Shown one piece after another: positions 44,576-57,057 of a stretch of DNA of 64,000 nucleotides. Each line of letters begins with the position of its first letter. Within the stretch, counting starts at the first letter, position 1. Made by a program: the position numbers and the translations under genes. Under the pieces are notes generated by a model that had not been told where the DNA came from, ran no database searches, and saw only the letters and a program-made list of their open reading frames with translations. This DNA comes from Nelumbo lutea. Taxonomy: Eukaryota > Streptophyta > Magnoliopsida > Proteales > Nelumbonaceae. The DNA lies in assembly GCA_022828595.1 (NCBI GenBank), contig JAKGHH010000006.1, positions 17,170,499 through 17,234,498 of the forward strand, in the 5' to 3' direction.

Positions 44576-45982
44576 AGGGGTTTTTATCAGTTGGATAGTT
44601 TTTTTATGAAAATTCACAGGGGTTTGATTGGTTAAAACCCTTCAGGTGTCATGTCTTTCTGGTAGTATAGAAATTACTGTCCTCACAGTAATTGCGAAGG
44701 CAATTGTTTATCCTAGTCCATATAAGAATATTTTAGAGGAGGCTGCTTCCCAGAAATTGCATACACAATGTTCTCTTCCAAGTTCCAATTCATTCAACGG
44801 GAGGACATGTACCATGAGCATTCACATGCTTCCATGGTCCACAAATTTATCATGTTTTGGGGCGTGGACCAAGTGGTTCATGTTCTGTGTCTACTACTTT
44901 GTAATTAATTAAGTAATTAAGGAATCAGATGCAGCTGGACCTTATGACTGTGTTACTGTTAGTGGGGCTGTTTCATCAATAATAACTCTCCACAACCAAT
45001 TGATGGCTGACGTGGGGTGTTATTATTGGCTAAACTCACTTGTATGTTCTACCCACTCCGGACCTCCTGCCTACAAGAATTTTGTCTACCACATCTCCCC
45101 CTACATAATACTATGTAAGAGGAGGAGATGTTCTCCATGTGTGGCTGCGATGTTATATAAGTAAACCTGAGTAAAGTTTATGTGGGCAGGAGATTCGGAC
45201 TCTGTTATATCACCGGAAAAAAGAAATACTTGAAAGAGACTATAGCGTTTGGACAATGTATGCACTCTATTACTGAGGTCAATGGCAATGAATTAAGCCT
45301 TGTTTGGTTCATCTTGACAAAACAACATATCAAGGTTCTGGATTTCCTATTGAGTGGGACATTTAGGCTCTATTTGGTTGCTTACACTAATACAAATGCA
45401 TGAGAGAATGAAAAAAGATGCAAATTCTCACTTAATTTTATTTTGGATTTTGTTTTTTTCATTTGTAATGCAATCAAACAAAATAAACTAAATTTTAGAA
45501 CAAAAAAAATAGATCAGAATTTATATTCAAATAATTTGCACTGCCACAGTTTCACATCAGTGCAAATTTATTTGTTGTCCAACTAATGTCAAATGGAATT
45601 TTTCCACTGCTAAAAATAATCCGAATCTCCGCACTACACTTCTATCAGTGCATTTAGAAGTTGGAATATCTCCGTACCATAAAATGATATTTTTAATGCA
45701 CGGCTGAGGACAAAATGAGATCAGATCACTGCCAAAAAGGCGACCCTTGAATTGGAACAAGTTGAGCAATAATTGGTGCAGTCTGTCATCCAATCTAATA
45801 AAACAACGAGCGAGCCATCTTTTTAGAAAATCATTAATCTATCGTCTAGATTGGTAGTGTTTTAAATATTTCTAAATTCTCTTCCTTTCCATCTCAATAG
45901 ACAATAATTTGATGTATCGTTCTTATCCAATGTTTAGAATTTGATTCAACACTAGTCGGTTTCGGTTCCGTTTTCAAGAGAC
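44576..45982. other. Unassigned intergenic DNA
   Basis: This stretch is less AT-rich than its left neighbour. A 94-codon plus frame (44628-44912) starts MVKTLQVSCLSGSIEITVLT and has no motif I recognise; I do not claim it as a gene. At about 45300-45400 two 'GTTTGGTT' motifs suggest MITE ends, but they could not be paired. Confidence 0.4.
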
Positions 45983-46030
45983 ACTAGTGAAGTAACCCGT
46001 GCTGAACACGGGAGTGAGGGATAAAATAGG
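45983..46030 (-). mobile_element. Helitron-like 3' terminus of a second type
   Basis: The minus strand shows the hairpin CCCGTGTTCAGCACGGG, then TTACTTCA, then CTAGT ending at 45983. This satisfies the Helitron 3' rule but differs from the GTCCCCGCTAGT type of elements A to E. The body would extend to the right; its 5' TC end was not found. Confidence 0.4.
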
Positions 46031-47737
46031 TCAAGCAAATATTAAATTCGGTGTTGGTGTTTGGCATCGGTGTTTGGGAATATTACGTCATTTTTCAATG
46101 TCCAAGATGATGCAATATATTGATGTCATATCATTATACCATTTTTTCAAAAAATATTAAATTCGGTATTGTTCTAGATCATACTTTCTCGATTTCTAAA
46201 ACTTGATCTAGAACCACACTTTTTCTAAATAACGGTACCAAATAAAAGGGCATTGTTTAAAACACTACCATCCACCCTCTCCCTAATATCAGTCAATGAC
46301 TTGAGCGATTTCACAACTATTTTTGGTGTCTGATATTTAAACCAGTGGTGAACCTCGAAGAGGTGGCTTAGTCCATGAGAGTCTTACCTTATGAATTCTG
46401 ATAACTTTCATAACTAAGCACACACAAAGAGAGAGAAGCTCACAATCTCCAGCTTTCTCCTCTAGGCCCCTACCTACTGTTTATGAGTAAGACCCATCCC
46501 GTTTTAATATAAAAGGCTCCCCTATTTGATGCTTATCTCAAACGCAATTACGCATCCACTTGAATATGAAAACCTTTGAGAGGTTCAAAAGCCACGGGCG
46601 GCGTCTCTATCTTTCGGGTGGTTGGGCTTACATTACATCAATCAAATGTCAAGCATACAGGGATATAATCATCAAAGGGTCCTTCTACAGGGAGGCATCT
46701 TCCACGAACGGTTTCTCTTACTTTTTAACAAACACTTGGTGTGCCCTAGTTTTCTATAAGTTAAATCACATCACAAGGCATCATCTTGAGGTAACAGAAA
46801 GGTGGATATCCCAGTCATAGAAACGCGTTTCCCAGTTACCTGGATCTCGATGGGTTCTCAATTATTTTATTTATGTATCCTTGATGTATAACAAAAGATT
46901 TTCATGTTTGATTTTGTTTACACAAAAAAGCACTCTTTTGGCCGTTTGCTACTTGTTCATATCTCTCTCTGTCCCCGACCATTATCACCATTAAGTAGAT
47001 GGGTTCCGTGGTACAAAGGGGCACGGTCAGGACCAATCCATTAAGAGGTCTCCTTATCTTAATCGCTACTTGCAACTGTACTTTGAAAATAGGAAAAATT
47101 CCCGATCAATACCCTCTATTTTGGGTTTGGTGCCATTTTGGTCCCCGAATTTTAAAATGCAATGATTTATTATTTGAACTTTCAAAATATATTAACTGCT
47201 AATTTAATATCTAATGTTAATTAATCGTTCAATGATACTTGAAAATATACAAATGCCCTTTTAGTGTCATTTAATTTTTTTTATCAACCATCCAAACGTT
47301 GATAAAAAATGATTAATCCCAAATCCTTGTTTCGTCTATTCAAGAATGTGGGATCACCAAAATGCCCATTAAGACATGACCACAACTTTCATTGTTTTCT
47401 AATGTTTTACCATCCACATTACAGCATAATTCAAGGAAATGTTTTCTTGAACCTTATTCCATAAAAGTGCACTCATCCACGTATAATCTTAGGTGTTTGA
47501 TTTTTATTTTGTTAACTGATTTGAGAAATCAGTGCTTGCATTATTGTAAGAAATGGAATTGGGCCTATAAAGTTCTATGATTGGACTAAATGAAGAATCT
47601 AATTATGAGAAGATTTTATGGAGATAAGCTTCATTGATTCCCACAAAAACACACTTAACACTTGGTGGGTATGTGGGATTGCATTTGCATTCCTGAATTT
47701 TGATCCATACACAATCTTACTTCATTTAGCTGCAAAT
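46031..47737. other. Unassigned intergenic DNA
   Basis: Holds an 86-codon plus frame (46560-46820) and several shorter frames without known motifs. A TATA-like AATATAAAAGGCTCCCC at about 46507 could belong to an old LTR, but no ends were found. The part at 47100-47290 recalls the 'gggtaaattacaaag' repeats only loosely. Confidence 0.4.
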
Positions 47738-47993
47738 GATGCCCCGTTAATTTTCTAATGAAAAACTATAGAATGAGAAAAATTGTTTCAATACATTTTA
47801 TCAACTTTCTCCTTAGGTGGGAAAATTAATTATTCATCCAGGGAGATGAGTATCACTTTGTGAAACGCAAGGAAAGTGATTTTTTCGTGTTCCTCACATG
47901 AACCCAAAAAAGGACATGGAAAAGTAGTTATGGGAACCACAATCCCATTAACTGACTCCCCCCTTCAGAATCAGGAAAACGAACGACGCCTAA
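47738..47993 (-). mobile_element. Diverged MITE copy, inverted
   Basis: The reverse complement shares with 22350-22677 the order 'GTTAATGGGATT', 'GGTTCCCAT', 'TTCATGTGAGGAACA', 'CTTTCC'. The left edge is near GCCCCGTTAA and the right edge near AACGACGCC. The limits are approximate. Confidence 0.5.
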
Positions 47994-48568
47994 ATGGGGC
48001 CTAAATGTAATTTAAACCTTGCCATTACCTAATAAATCTAAAAGTTTTGCGATCCTCTTATGGGTGGGGATAGACGTTGGTACACTAGTTTGAGGGGAAA
48101 TTAATCTAGTGGAGTTCGTTGGGATTTTGCAAATTTTAAATGGACCCATGTCGGAACCCAATCCCGATTTTGTTGAAATTTCTCTTTTTTTTTCAAATTT
48201 CAAATGTGTTTGGAATCGCCACATTCTGAAAAAAAATCAGAATCAACGTAAAAAGGGGAACATCAAAGACGGTGATTCCTCTTTTTAGCTTGATTTTAAT
48301 AATCCATTTTCTGTCTGATTTACAAATTTCTCAAAAATTGGCCAACCAAACAGAAAAATAATTGGTATTTTTGAATCGCCAATGTGGCTTTACTATGGCA
48401 TTAATTTCTAAGAAATTGACTTTAGTCCCAAAAACCACCTTAAAAATCTATCTTTTAGCATTTAAGTAGTGGAAACTTATTTGTACGTATGCTTAACAAA
48501 AAAAAAAAAAATCTTTGTTATAGGTGTGGTCATTTCTAGCCCGGATAATGCCTATATTAGGCTAGGAT

Positions 48569-49492
48569 TGTTAAATAGTGTGTGCCCTCAACTCCAATCA
48601 GATTGATGTATTTTGACTTTTGTTATTCAATAAAATCATAATATTATTTCATATTTGTTTTTGGTATATTTCTATGGATTATCCGTTAAACTGGACATTT
48701 ATGAAACTTATGTTAGTTTAGAATATTTCCATTCATTGGATAGACTTTGAGAATTTATCCTTACAAGTTTAACATTGATGTATTGTCAAAATGGTGGAGT
48801 AATTTATCTAAACTACTAGGATTAGACCTAAGGTACAATCATAGGTGTTTACTAAAACACTAAATAAAGACCAATTTCTAATTATACATTTGAACTTGGA
48901 GATAGATGGGCAAAAATAGAAAGTTGCAATTAACTCCAAACTTGATATTCATACTACACCAAGTGTTGTATTTGGTTGTTTTTGATGTACCACCCAATGA
49001 GATCTTATTGTGATAGAATCATCCACTTTATCAAGCAAATAGAATATCCTAGTCTATACTACCTCCGATGAAAACCTAAAACTTCAGTGCATTTTAAAAT
49101 CAATGAGTAAAATGTATTTATATTTATAAATAAAGTTATTTTTATGAAAATGCTTGCGAAAGGTTTTAATCACATGATTCATCTAAGTTGAGAATGTGAG
49201 ATTTGATTTAGCAATTAGAGAAGAGGTCATTCCCCATAAATAATGTACAAATATTAAGGGCTAAGAGATTAAGAGTAAAAGACCATTTCAGTGGAAATCT
49301 AATGTGGTTATTTCTCACATAAACTCATTAACTTTGGGCTTTATAGGGTGGTTGAAACCAAAGTCCACTTATACTTAAGTATTGGACCAATTCTACATGG
49401 GCCAATCCCATATGGATTAATGTGAGAACTTAGTGGGTCTCATCCATACAATAATTAGGCTTAATGAACTAGAAATTTATGTGAATTAGAAT
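48569..49492 (+). repeat. Old copia-type LTR, left part, interrupted by copia element 2
   Basis: Although heavily mutated, this reads in order like the plus-strand reverse of the copia element 2 LTR: TGTTAAATAG, CTCCAATCAGATTGATGTA, 'aaactggaca', 'tgttagtttagaat', 'aacattgatgt', 'gacctaaggtacaat', 'gagatagatgggcaaaa'. So it is an LTR of a related family in the opposite orientation. The remainder probably continues at about 58970-59500 beyond the inserted element ('aactcctaatgg'). Confidence 0.6.
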
Positions 49493-51418
49493 TGAAGGGA
49501 TGAGAGATCCATCGTATGATGCCTAAATCTTGCAGAATAAGGTGGGCGAATTTCAAAAATTTTTCTCCCCTCAATTGGGAATCGCATTCCCTATTTTAAA
49601 AAAATCATATTTTTCAAGGATCAATCTTAAACCATGAATTGAATCAGATCTAAACAAAAGAGTATGAGAGGATTGTACCTGATATGGAGAAATAATATCT
49701 CCCAACGAAGGTGTTCACGCCCAGGAAGGATCCAAAGACTACTCCTACTGAAGATGGCACAGTGTAGGATGGAGTAGAATCAGCAGTGTTCTCTCCAAGA
49801 ACCTAATCCTTCGCAAAATATAGCAGGATGGTACGTCAACATAGCTTCCTATCAATCCCTTCACAAGGAACTGATGTCAAGACCGAATCTTGATTTCTCC
49901 CACTGAACTAGAGGTCGAACTGGCAGGTGAGGCGGCAACAGGAAGGAGGCAGCAAGAAAGAATTTGGTAGGGTTCCTTAATTCTTTCTTCTGTGATTTCA
50001 GCTCTGAAGAGGATGTGAATATGTGTCACCTAAAGGCTACCGCCACCTCTTTCTTTTATAAACTTAAAGGGATTAGCTCCTAATCCCATTAGGAGTTGCT
50101 GATCCAAATCATATTTGGATCAGAATTCCCTACAAGTGATAAGGGTAAACCCTTATCTTATCTGCAGATTAGATCAGCCTTCTCCTAATCTCATTAGGAG
50201 GTTTCTAGATCTGAATCACATTCAGATCTGGACTCTCTGAGTGGATAGGGTTAAGACCTTATCCTATCTGCTAATCCAATCCTAGAATTCGCCCTTTATT
50301 TAACTGATCAAATCAACCCAGTTCGAAATGGGCTTTAGGCCCATTAAGGTTATTTACTCACTTAGCCTTCCTAACTGCTGCCCAGTTAGGCTTCCTTGTA
50401 TGGCGTGGGACCCAAACATTGATCTACACATCAGCCACATGGGTTCAGCCCAACCTCTGTCACAGGGCCTGGCCGAATACACTGCTATGGATAGTGCACC
50501 CCCTAAAACCCATCACATGGGCTCTATGGGCCCAACACTTACCCTAAGTGGTCCCTGGGCCAAGCCACCTTGTAACACCCAAGGACTATGGGCAAATGCA
50601 AGATTAGCCCATCACGTATTATTCTCAGTGGTCTTACACTTAACCTCTCAGCCCATAATGATCAAACACTGCCCGACAAGAGAGGACCTCTCCCTCAGAT
50701 GCAAGGAACAGTGTTGCACTCTCTTCTTATATGGATCCCGGGAATTAAAACCTTTTGCAAACATTTTAGAAACCGTAATATATATAAAATATATTTTGCA
50801 AAACAAATCTCAATGATTGAAATCGGCTGCCAGAAGTCTTGGTTTCTATCAGAGAGAGTGCATCCCCGATCATTACCTTTGTCCGACAAAGGGGTTGATC
50901 CTATCACTATGATCACTCACTTAGATGAATTCCCAGACTGTCCCAACATACCTAGGTTTTGACCCCCGCTAAGGATCTCACTGATTGGTATATCAAAGAC
51001 AGCCCAATCCGACACCTAGTGCAGTATCATAATCGAGTCTAGGGGTCGGGTGTAACTTTCCAATTTTGCCCATTAATCTCCAAGGTACAGGGCAATACTG
51101 AAAATTTGGTCCAGTTCAAAGATTCAATTAATCCTATACTGCATGTGCCTTAGGTCTCACCCTGACGACTGAGACAGTCCATCCCAATCGTCTTGGTGGC
51201 ACATCAATGTCAGCCTTATCAGGATAGGTCTCCTAGACCGACCCATTGGCTGTGAACATTCTAAACTAACACGATTCTCATTAAGTGTCCAGTTTAAGGG
51301 TATTACACAGAAACACACCACAAGAACATGAATCAAATATGTACTTTATTCATTTACAATAAACTCATAATGTACATCATTCTGATTGAAGCTAAGGGCA
51401 TACAAAAATTGTCTAACA
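49493..51418 (-). repeat. 3' LTR of copia element 2 (1926 bp)
   Basis: Pairs with 57058-58964. The 162-codon plus frame at 50328-50816 and the 124-codon frame at 50588-50962 recur in the other LTR and are LTR sequence, not genes. Confidence 0.93.
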
Positions 51419-51432
51419 GCTCGCACTTGCAC

Positions 51433-53250
51433 TTAGGTCCAATCTAGTACAGGTTGGAGTCCCATGCTTTCCACGTGTTTCTCAAACACTTTCTGTGATA
51501 GTGGCTTCGTCAATGGGTCTACTACATTTTCCGTTGACGCTACCTTCTGAATTAGGACGTCCCCTCTGCCAACAATTTCCCACAGTACGTGGTACTTCCT
51601 CTCGATGTGCTTTGACTTTGAGTGGGCTCGTGGCTCCTTAGCTTGAGCAATTGCTCCATTGTTGTCACACAACAACGGGATGGGTAATGTGCTTATGGAA
51701 CTATTCCTAACTCGTGAACAAACTTTTTCATCCACACAACTTCTTTGGCAGCCTCGCTTGCGGCAATGTATTCGGCTTCGGTCGTGGAGTCTGCAATGGA
51801 CCCTTGTTTGCTGCTTTTCCAGCAAACAACACACGATTCTATCATTAAAACATATCCAGATGTAGACTTTTTATCATCTGGATCCGACTGAAAATCGGCA
51901 TCAGTATACCCCTGTATCTGTAGTGAGCTACCATCGAATACCAGACAAAACTCTTTTGTCCTTCGAAGGTACTTAAGTATGTTTTTCATAGTAGTCCAGT
52001 GCTCTGCTCTGGGTTGGCTTGGAATCTGCTTACCACACTCATTGCCTGAGCAATGTCAGGACGAGTGCACAACATGGCATACATGATGCTCCCTACGGTT
52101 GAGGCATAGGGAACGTCTTTCATGCCCTCAATCTTCTCAGAGGTCTTGGGAGACATCTTCTTGGAGCGAGGGACTTCGTGCCTGAAAGGAACATTTCCTT
52201 TCTTGGAGTTCTCCATGCTGTATCTTTTGACTATTTTGTCAATGTAAGCAGATTGAGATAATCCTATTATTCGCTTCGATCTATCTCTATAGAGTTGAAG
52301 ACCAGTATATAGGAGGCTTCTCCAAGATCTTTAATGGAGAATTGCTGTGAAAGCCATACTTTCACCGTAGTTAACATTCCTACATCATTCCCAATGAGTA
52401 GAATGCCATCTACATACAAAATCAAGAAGGTAACCTTATCCTCACTGGTCTTCTTGTAAACATAGGGCTCATCCGGATTCTGCTTGAAGTCAAACGATTT
52501 GACAGTAGAGTCAAAACGGATGTTCCAACTCCTAGAAGCTTGCTTAAGTCCATAAATGGATCTATTAAGTTTACATATCATGTGTTCTTGACCTGCAGCA
52601 ATGAAGCCTTGTGGCTGCTACATATAGATATCTTCAATAAGATCTCCATTCAGGAATGCAGTTTTGACATCCATTTGCCAAATCTCATAAACATGGTATG
52701 CTGCTACAGCTAGTAGGATCCTAATGGATTTAAGCATGGCCACAGGCGAAAAGGTTTCCTCATAATCGATGCCCTCTTTCTGAGTGTACTCTTTCACCAT
52801 TAGACAAGCTTTGAAGGTCTCAACCCTACCATCGGGTCCCTTCTTCCTCTTGTAAACCCACTTGCAACCAATTGCTTTTACCCCAGAGGGCGGATCTACT
52901 AGAGTCCAGACTCCATTCGTCTCCATTGAGTCTATCTCAGCTCTTATGGCCTTCTCCCACTTCTGGGAATCTATGTCCAACATAGCTTTCGCATAATCCA
53001 CGGGATCCTCCTTACTAGTCAAGGTTTTCACCAGGTAACTATCCTGGTCATAACCATAACGGACTGGTGGTCTGGATACCCGAGTGGATCTTCTAGGTTG
53101 GTCACTACCTAGAACTTGTGGGACATTTTCCCACTGCTCCTGAGATCTCTTCATCAAGAACCACTTCCTGACGATGGGGGTCCAGGATATAATCGGTTTC
53201 CAAGAATTGTGCATTTTGGCTGCAGAACACCTTCTGCTCACTTGGGTTAT
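51433..53250 (-). pseudogene. Copia element 2 reverse transcriptase and RNase H
   Basis: RT N-terminal part 52618-53241: KWEKAIRAEIDSMETNGVWT, GCKWVYKRK, YEETFSPVAMLKSI, QMDVKTAFLNGDL. Palm 52267-52581: RSIYGLKQASRSWN and the catalytic box as YVDG (52405-52416), with the second Asp replaced by Gly. Then 51986-52216 (GSIMYAMLCTRPDIAQAM). RNase H 51433-51989: GYTDADFQSDPDDKKSTSGY, TEAEYIAASEAAKE, CDNNGAIAQAKEPRAHSKSK, DPLTKPLSQKVFEKH. Frameshifts break it into at least five pieces. The YVDG change would abolish polymerase activity even without them. Confidence 0.92.
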
Positions 53251-53800
53251 AGAATAGGTAACCCACAGAGCCTTTTGGGTATCCTATGAATAGGCAACGA
53301 CTGGTCTTTGATTCCAACTTGTCTGCACTCGTTCTTTTAACGTGTGCTGGACAACCCCAAATCTTCAAGTGTCTGACACTTGGTTTCTTTCCAGTCCAAC
53401 GTTCATATGGAGTGTTCAGAATCGATTTGGTTGGAACCCGATTCAGCACGTAAATCACACTCTAATGCATAACCCCAAAAGGATGTGGGTAACTCTGAGT
53501 GTATGAGAATTGACCGGACCATATCCAATAAGGTCCTATTCCTCCTCTCAGAAACACCGTTAAGTTGTGGTGTAGCAAGAGAAGCCAATTGTGATACTAT
53601 CCCATTTTCCTTCAAATAGTTCCTAAATTCGTCAGAGAGATACTCGCCACCTTGATCTGATCGAAGGGCTTTAATTTCTCTCCCTATCTGTTTCTTGACC
53701 TCTTGTCTGTACTCTTTGAACTTTTCAAAGGATTCATACTTATGTCTCATTAGGTACGCGTAACCATATCATGAGAAATCATCTATAAAAGTGATGAAAT
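53105..53800 (-). pseudogene. Copia element 2 integrase core and C-terminus
   Basis: The catalytic part at 53403-53750 has ALRSDQGGEYLSDEF (second Asp present) and QLNGVSERRNRTLLDMVRS (catalytic Glu). The C-terminal part at 53105-53458 has PYERWTGKKPSVRHLKIWGC and SRCLFIGYPKGSVGY. It is broken by a stop and a frameshift near 53460. Confidence 0.9.
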
Positions 53801-54370
53801 ACACGTGTTGATTGCGTGCCCTAACACTTAGGGGACCACATACATCACTATGTATAAGGTCAAGTGTGCCTGTACATCTTTCAGGCTTACCGTTAAATGG
53901 TCGTTTTGTCATCTTACCTTATAGGCAAGGCTCACACGTGGGAAGATCTTCTACAGTTAGAAAATACAAAGGACCATTCTTTACCAATCTTGTGATTCGG
54001 TCAACACCGATATGGCCAGGTCGGTAATGCCACAGGCACGTGGGATTAACTGTATCATGGACTCTTTTCTTGGGGATTTTAGCCGATGTAGTTTCGGTTA
54101 TGTTAGTTTCTAGAGAAGGATATAGAACATAGAGACTGTTCTCTAGTTCTCTGTATGCGATGAATCTGTTTTCTTTTAATAATAATCGTATTACTAAAGA
54201 AGATAGAATAACCATCCGCACACAGTTTTGAGACAGAAATCAATTTTCTTCTTAAATTTTGTACATAAAGGCAATCTTTCAGTACAATTGTTCATTCTCT
54301 AAAAATTAACTCCACGGTTCCTATGGCCGTGGCTACAACACTTGTAGAAGTCCCCAAGTAGAGCATAACT
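53801..54370 (-). pseudogene. Copia element 2 pre-integrase and integrase zinc-binding region
   Basis: The frame 53919-54221 carries LWHYRPGHIGVDRITRLVKN and CEPCL, the HHCC region with the pre-integrase domain. In the usual LWHxRLGH, the Arg-Leu pair is changed to Arg-Pro. The protease, expected to the right, is only partly visible (CIDFGASTHACNSL at about 54405-54445, with DFGAS as the active-site triplet region). Confidence 0.75.
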
Positions 54371-54372
54371 TC

Positions 54373-55267
54373 TCATTCACTCGGCCTTCTGCTTACCTTG
54401 AACCCCTGCAGTGAGTTACACGCATGAGTTGAAGCCCCGAAGTCAATACACCAGGACGCAAAAGCTACCAATAAATTGGTTTCTACAACACAAGATTCGA
54501 AATTACTTTTCTTGGATTCAAGGTAGGCTGGACAGTTCCCTTTCCAGTAGCCGATCTTCTTGCAGAAGTGACAGGCATCTAATGCTTTGTCTTTCTTCTG
54601 CTTCTTACCCTTAGTGGCTTTCTTCTGAGGCTTCTTTGCTTTCCTCTTTCTCTTGCCTATCTTGCTAGCTATCTTGCTAGCTTCAACAAGCATAGCTACA
54701 GGCTCATCCTTTTTAATCAATTCTTCTACTCGTTGCAACATATTGCTGAGCTCTTGTAAGCTGACATTCAGCTTGTTCATGTTATAATTCATGATGGTGT
54801 TTATCTGATCGGAAGGTCTAGCCCAGATCGAAGAGCTTCAAGCTCATTGATGTAGCCCATCATCCGAAGACAATGGTCATGAACTTGTTTCCCTTTGGAC
54901 ATTTAAGCGGTCATGAACTGTTTCAAGACCTTTTGTCGAGTAGAACGATTATGCTCTTCATACATCGTCTTGAGACTGTCCAATATGTCCTTGGCAAGTT
55001 TGATCTGATCAAACTGCCTCTGTATTGGATTGTCCAATGAGGCAATGATGTAACACCGGGCAAGGGAGTTTTTCTCCTCCCAGTCTTGATAGTCTCTCAT
55101 TCGGATCTCAGAAGCCCTATCACTCGAATGCTCTGGGGCAGGGTTTTTAGTCACTTTGTCTAACTTTTTAGAAGTTAGGACCAGCATAAGGTTCCTATAC
55201 CAGTCGGCATAGTTCAGGCCCTTAAGCTTGTTGTCATCAAGAAGCTTTTCAAATTGTCCGTTTGCCA
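54373..55267 (-). pseudogene. Copia element 2 gag and start of protease
   Basis: Gag starts MANGQFEKLLDDNKLKGLNY at 55267 and continues with WYRNLMLVLTSKKLD, YIIASLDNPIQRQFDQ and YEEHNRSTRQKVLKQF (UBN2-type capsid). A frameshift near 54800-54900 separates the second part, with a lysine-rich stretch and a zinc knuckle, CHFCKKIGYWKGNC, in which the His of the CCHC motif is Tyr. The protease follows directly. Confidence 0.9.
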
Positions 55268-57057
55268 TTTTTTGACAAAAGAGCAAACATCAGTCCACAA
55301 CCTAATTTAATTCATGTTCATTACATAGATATGGCTTTTAATCTACGTCCCATTCCAATTTATTCATCTCTGAAATTTCCCTCCCATCTCAGTGACGGAG
55401 ACTATGAGTTGTTTTTGGAAATGTGGGAAATCACATAGGGTGCATGGAGCCAACTGTTTTAGCTGCATAACCCCATCGCCTTTCTGTGAAGGATCATATC
55501 CACTCATCATATGAGCTTTCCCTTTGGCCTCTGTCAAACAAGGTTCAGAGTTGTTTTCAGGTAAACCTTTCTGTCCAGTGAGTGCTTACCCATCATATTC
55601 GTGAATGCCAAGGTACCGTGAGAGGGTTCCCATTTTTTGGTGAAGCCCCTCTCACATTGGTCTATGACACCCCTATCATCTTATGAAACACTCAGACAAG
55701 CCCAACAACAAATGGATAGCCCATTTTCTGGTGTGTTTCCTCATTACTGAAGGATCCATCCTCATGCTAATGATGGAAGGCCTTTAGAGAGTTCATCATA
55801 TGAATCTCCCTATCACATGGACTCATATTAGCTAGAGGGATAGTAATTATGCCGTAGTTTGATCTAGGTCAAACCAAAAGTGGCTCCCACTGACTTTCAT
55901 AAAGCCAAATTTTGGTGGGCCCAAATCGGCTAGGGTTCTACACGTATCCTCTCCATGAAGTGTAGGGCCCACCACTGAGGGAGGTCATCCAATGACCAAA
56001 AGGGATACCATGGCAATGATGTGCATTCAGCCATGGGTGCGCAAGAGTCACTGTCGAAATCGCATGGACCAAGTTCTTATGGTTCATGCTCGAAGCACAT
56101 CACACATCCATACATCACATGCAAGGATAAATTGATCCAATTAAATTAAATATCTGTAGAGCCCATTTGAAGCCCATTTTTAATCCATAATATTAACCAT
56201 TAATTTTATCTAGGTATATGGGCTAAATTAGGGTTGATCAGTTTGGCCCATATAGCTTAATCCGCGAAGTGGGCTTTAGCACTTTTAACAACTTAAAACT
56301 AGGCCTTTACAGGTTGGGCCGAATTAAACATTCAATTAATTATCAATCCTCAGGCCCATTAGTGGGAAAAATAGGGTTGACATTTAGCCTTGATCAAACC
56401 TTAGATTCAGTCCAACCAGTTTGGACCAATCTGGTTTGAATGGTTCTAGGGTTTGATCTTTAATTAAAGATTTAATTCAAGAATTAATATGAAATTAATT
56501 AATGATAAAAGAACATGCAAGAATTAGTCAAATAGGGCTGTTCGCACAATCCATCTTACAAAATAGAGGTTAGATCACAGGTTGCAGTTTCATAAACTGC
56601 AAATCACAGATAACGATTCTCCCATCTACGAAATCTCCTTCTCTGCGCTGCCATCTTCGATCCAAAATAAAATAAATAGAAAACCTAATTTCTATTGATA
56701 ATTACATCAGATCCAATGCCTATACATTTAGTCTAAAAATTAAAAAATATATATTTTACAGACCAAATGTAATAAAATAATCAAGAAATTGCAAAATCGC
56801 AGGCTCCCTATGCCAATCAAGATTTCGATCTCCATGTGCACGAACAGCCCATAAACCAAGAAAATTATAAAGAACAGTTCTAAATAATAATCATATTTAT
56901 AAAAAATTAATTTCAGATTAATCGCCCATTAACTGGAAACAAATTTTCCAAAAAAACATTATATCTGCGCAAATCGGGTAGAACACCTTCTACCCATTTG
57001 CGCAGGTTCAGATTTGATCAAATTTGATTCAAGACTTGAATCTAGCTCTGATACCAC
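55268..57057 (-). other. Copia element 2 long 5' leader
   Basis: About 1.77 kb lies between the primer-binding site (57040-57056) and the gag start. It shows no recognisable protein. Repeated 'GGCCCA/AGCCCA' motifs occur at about 56160-56400. Long leaders are known in some copia lineages. It could carry packaging or translation signals, but nothing specific is visible. Confidence 0.6.

Noticed and set aside
44628..44912. 94-codon frame as a hypothetical gene
   Set aside because: No motif, no promoter context I could support, and no homologue recognised; length is within chance expectation.
50328..50962. Two overlapping plus-strand frames of 162 and 124 codons as a host gene
   Set aside because: They recur at 57889-58507 because both places are LTRs of the same copia element; no protein family resemblance.
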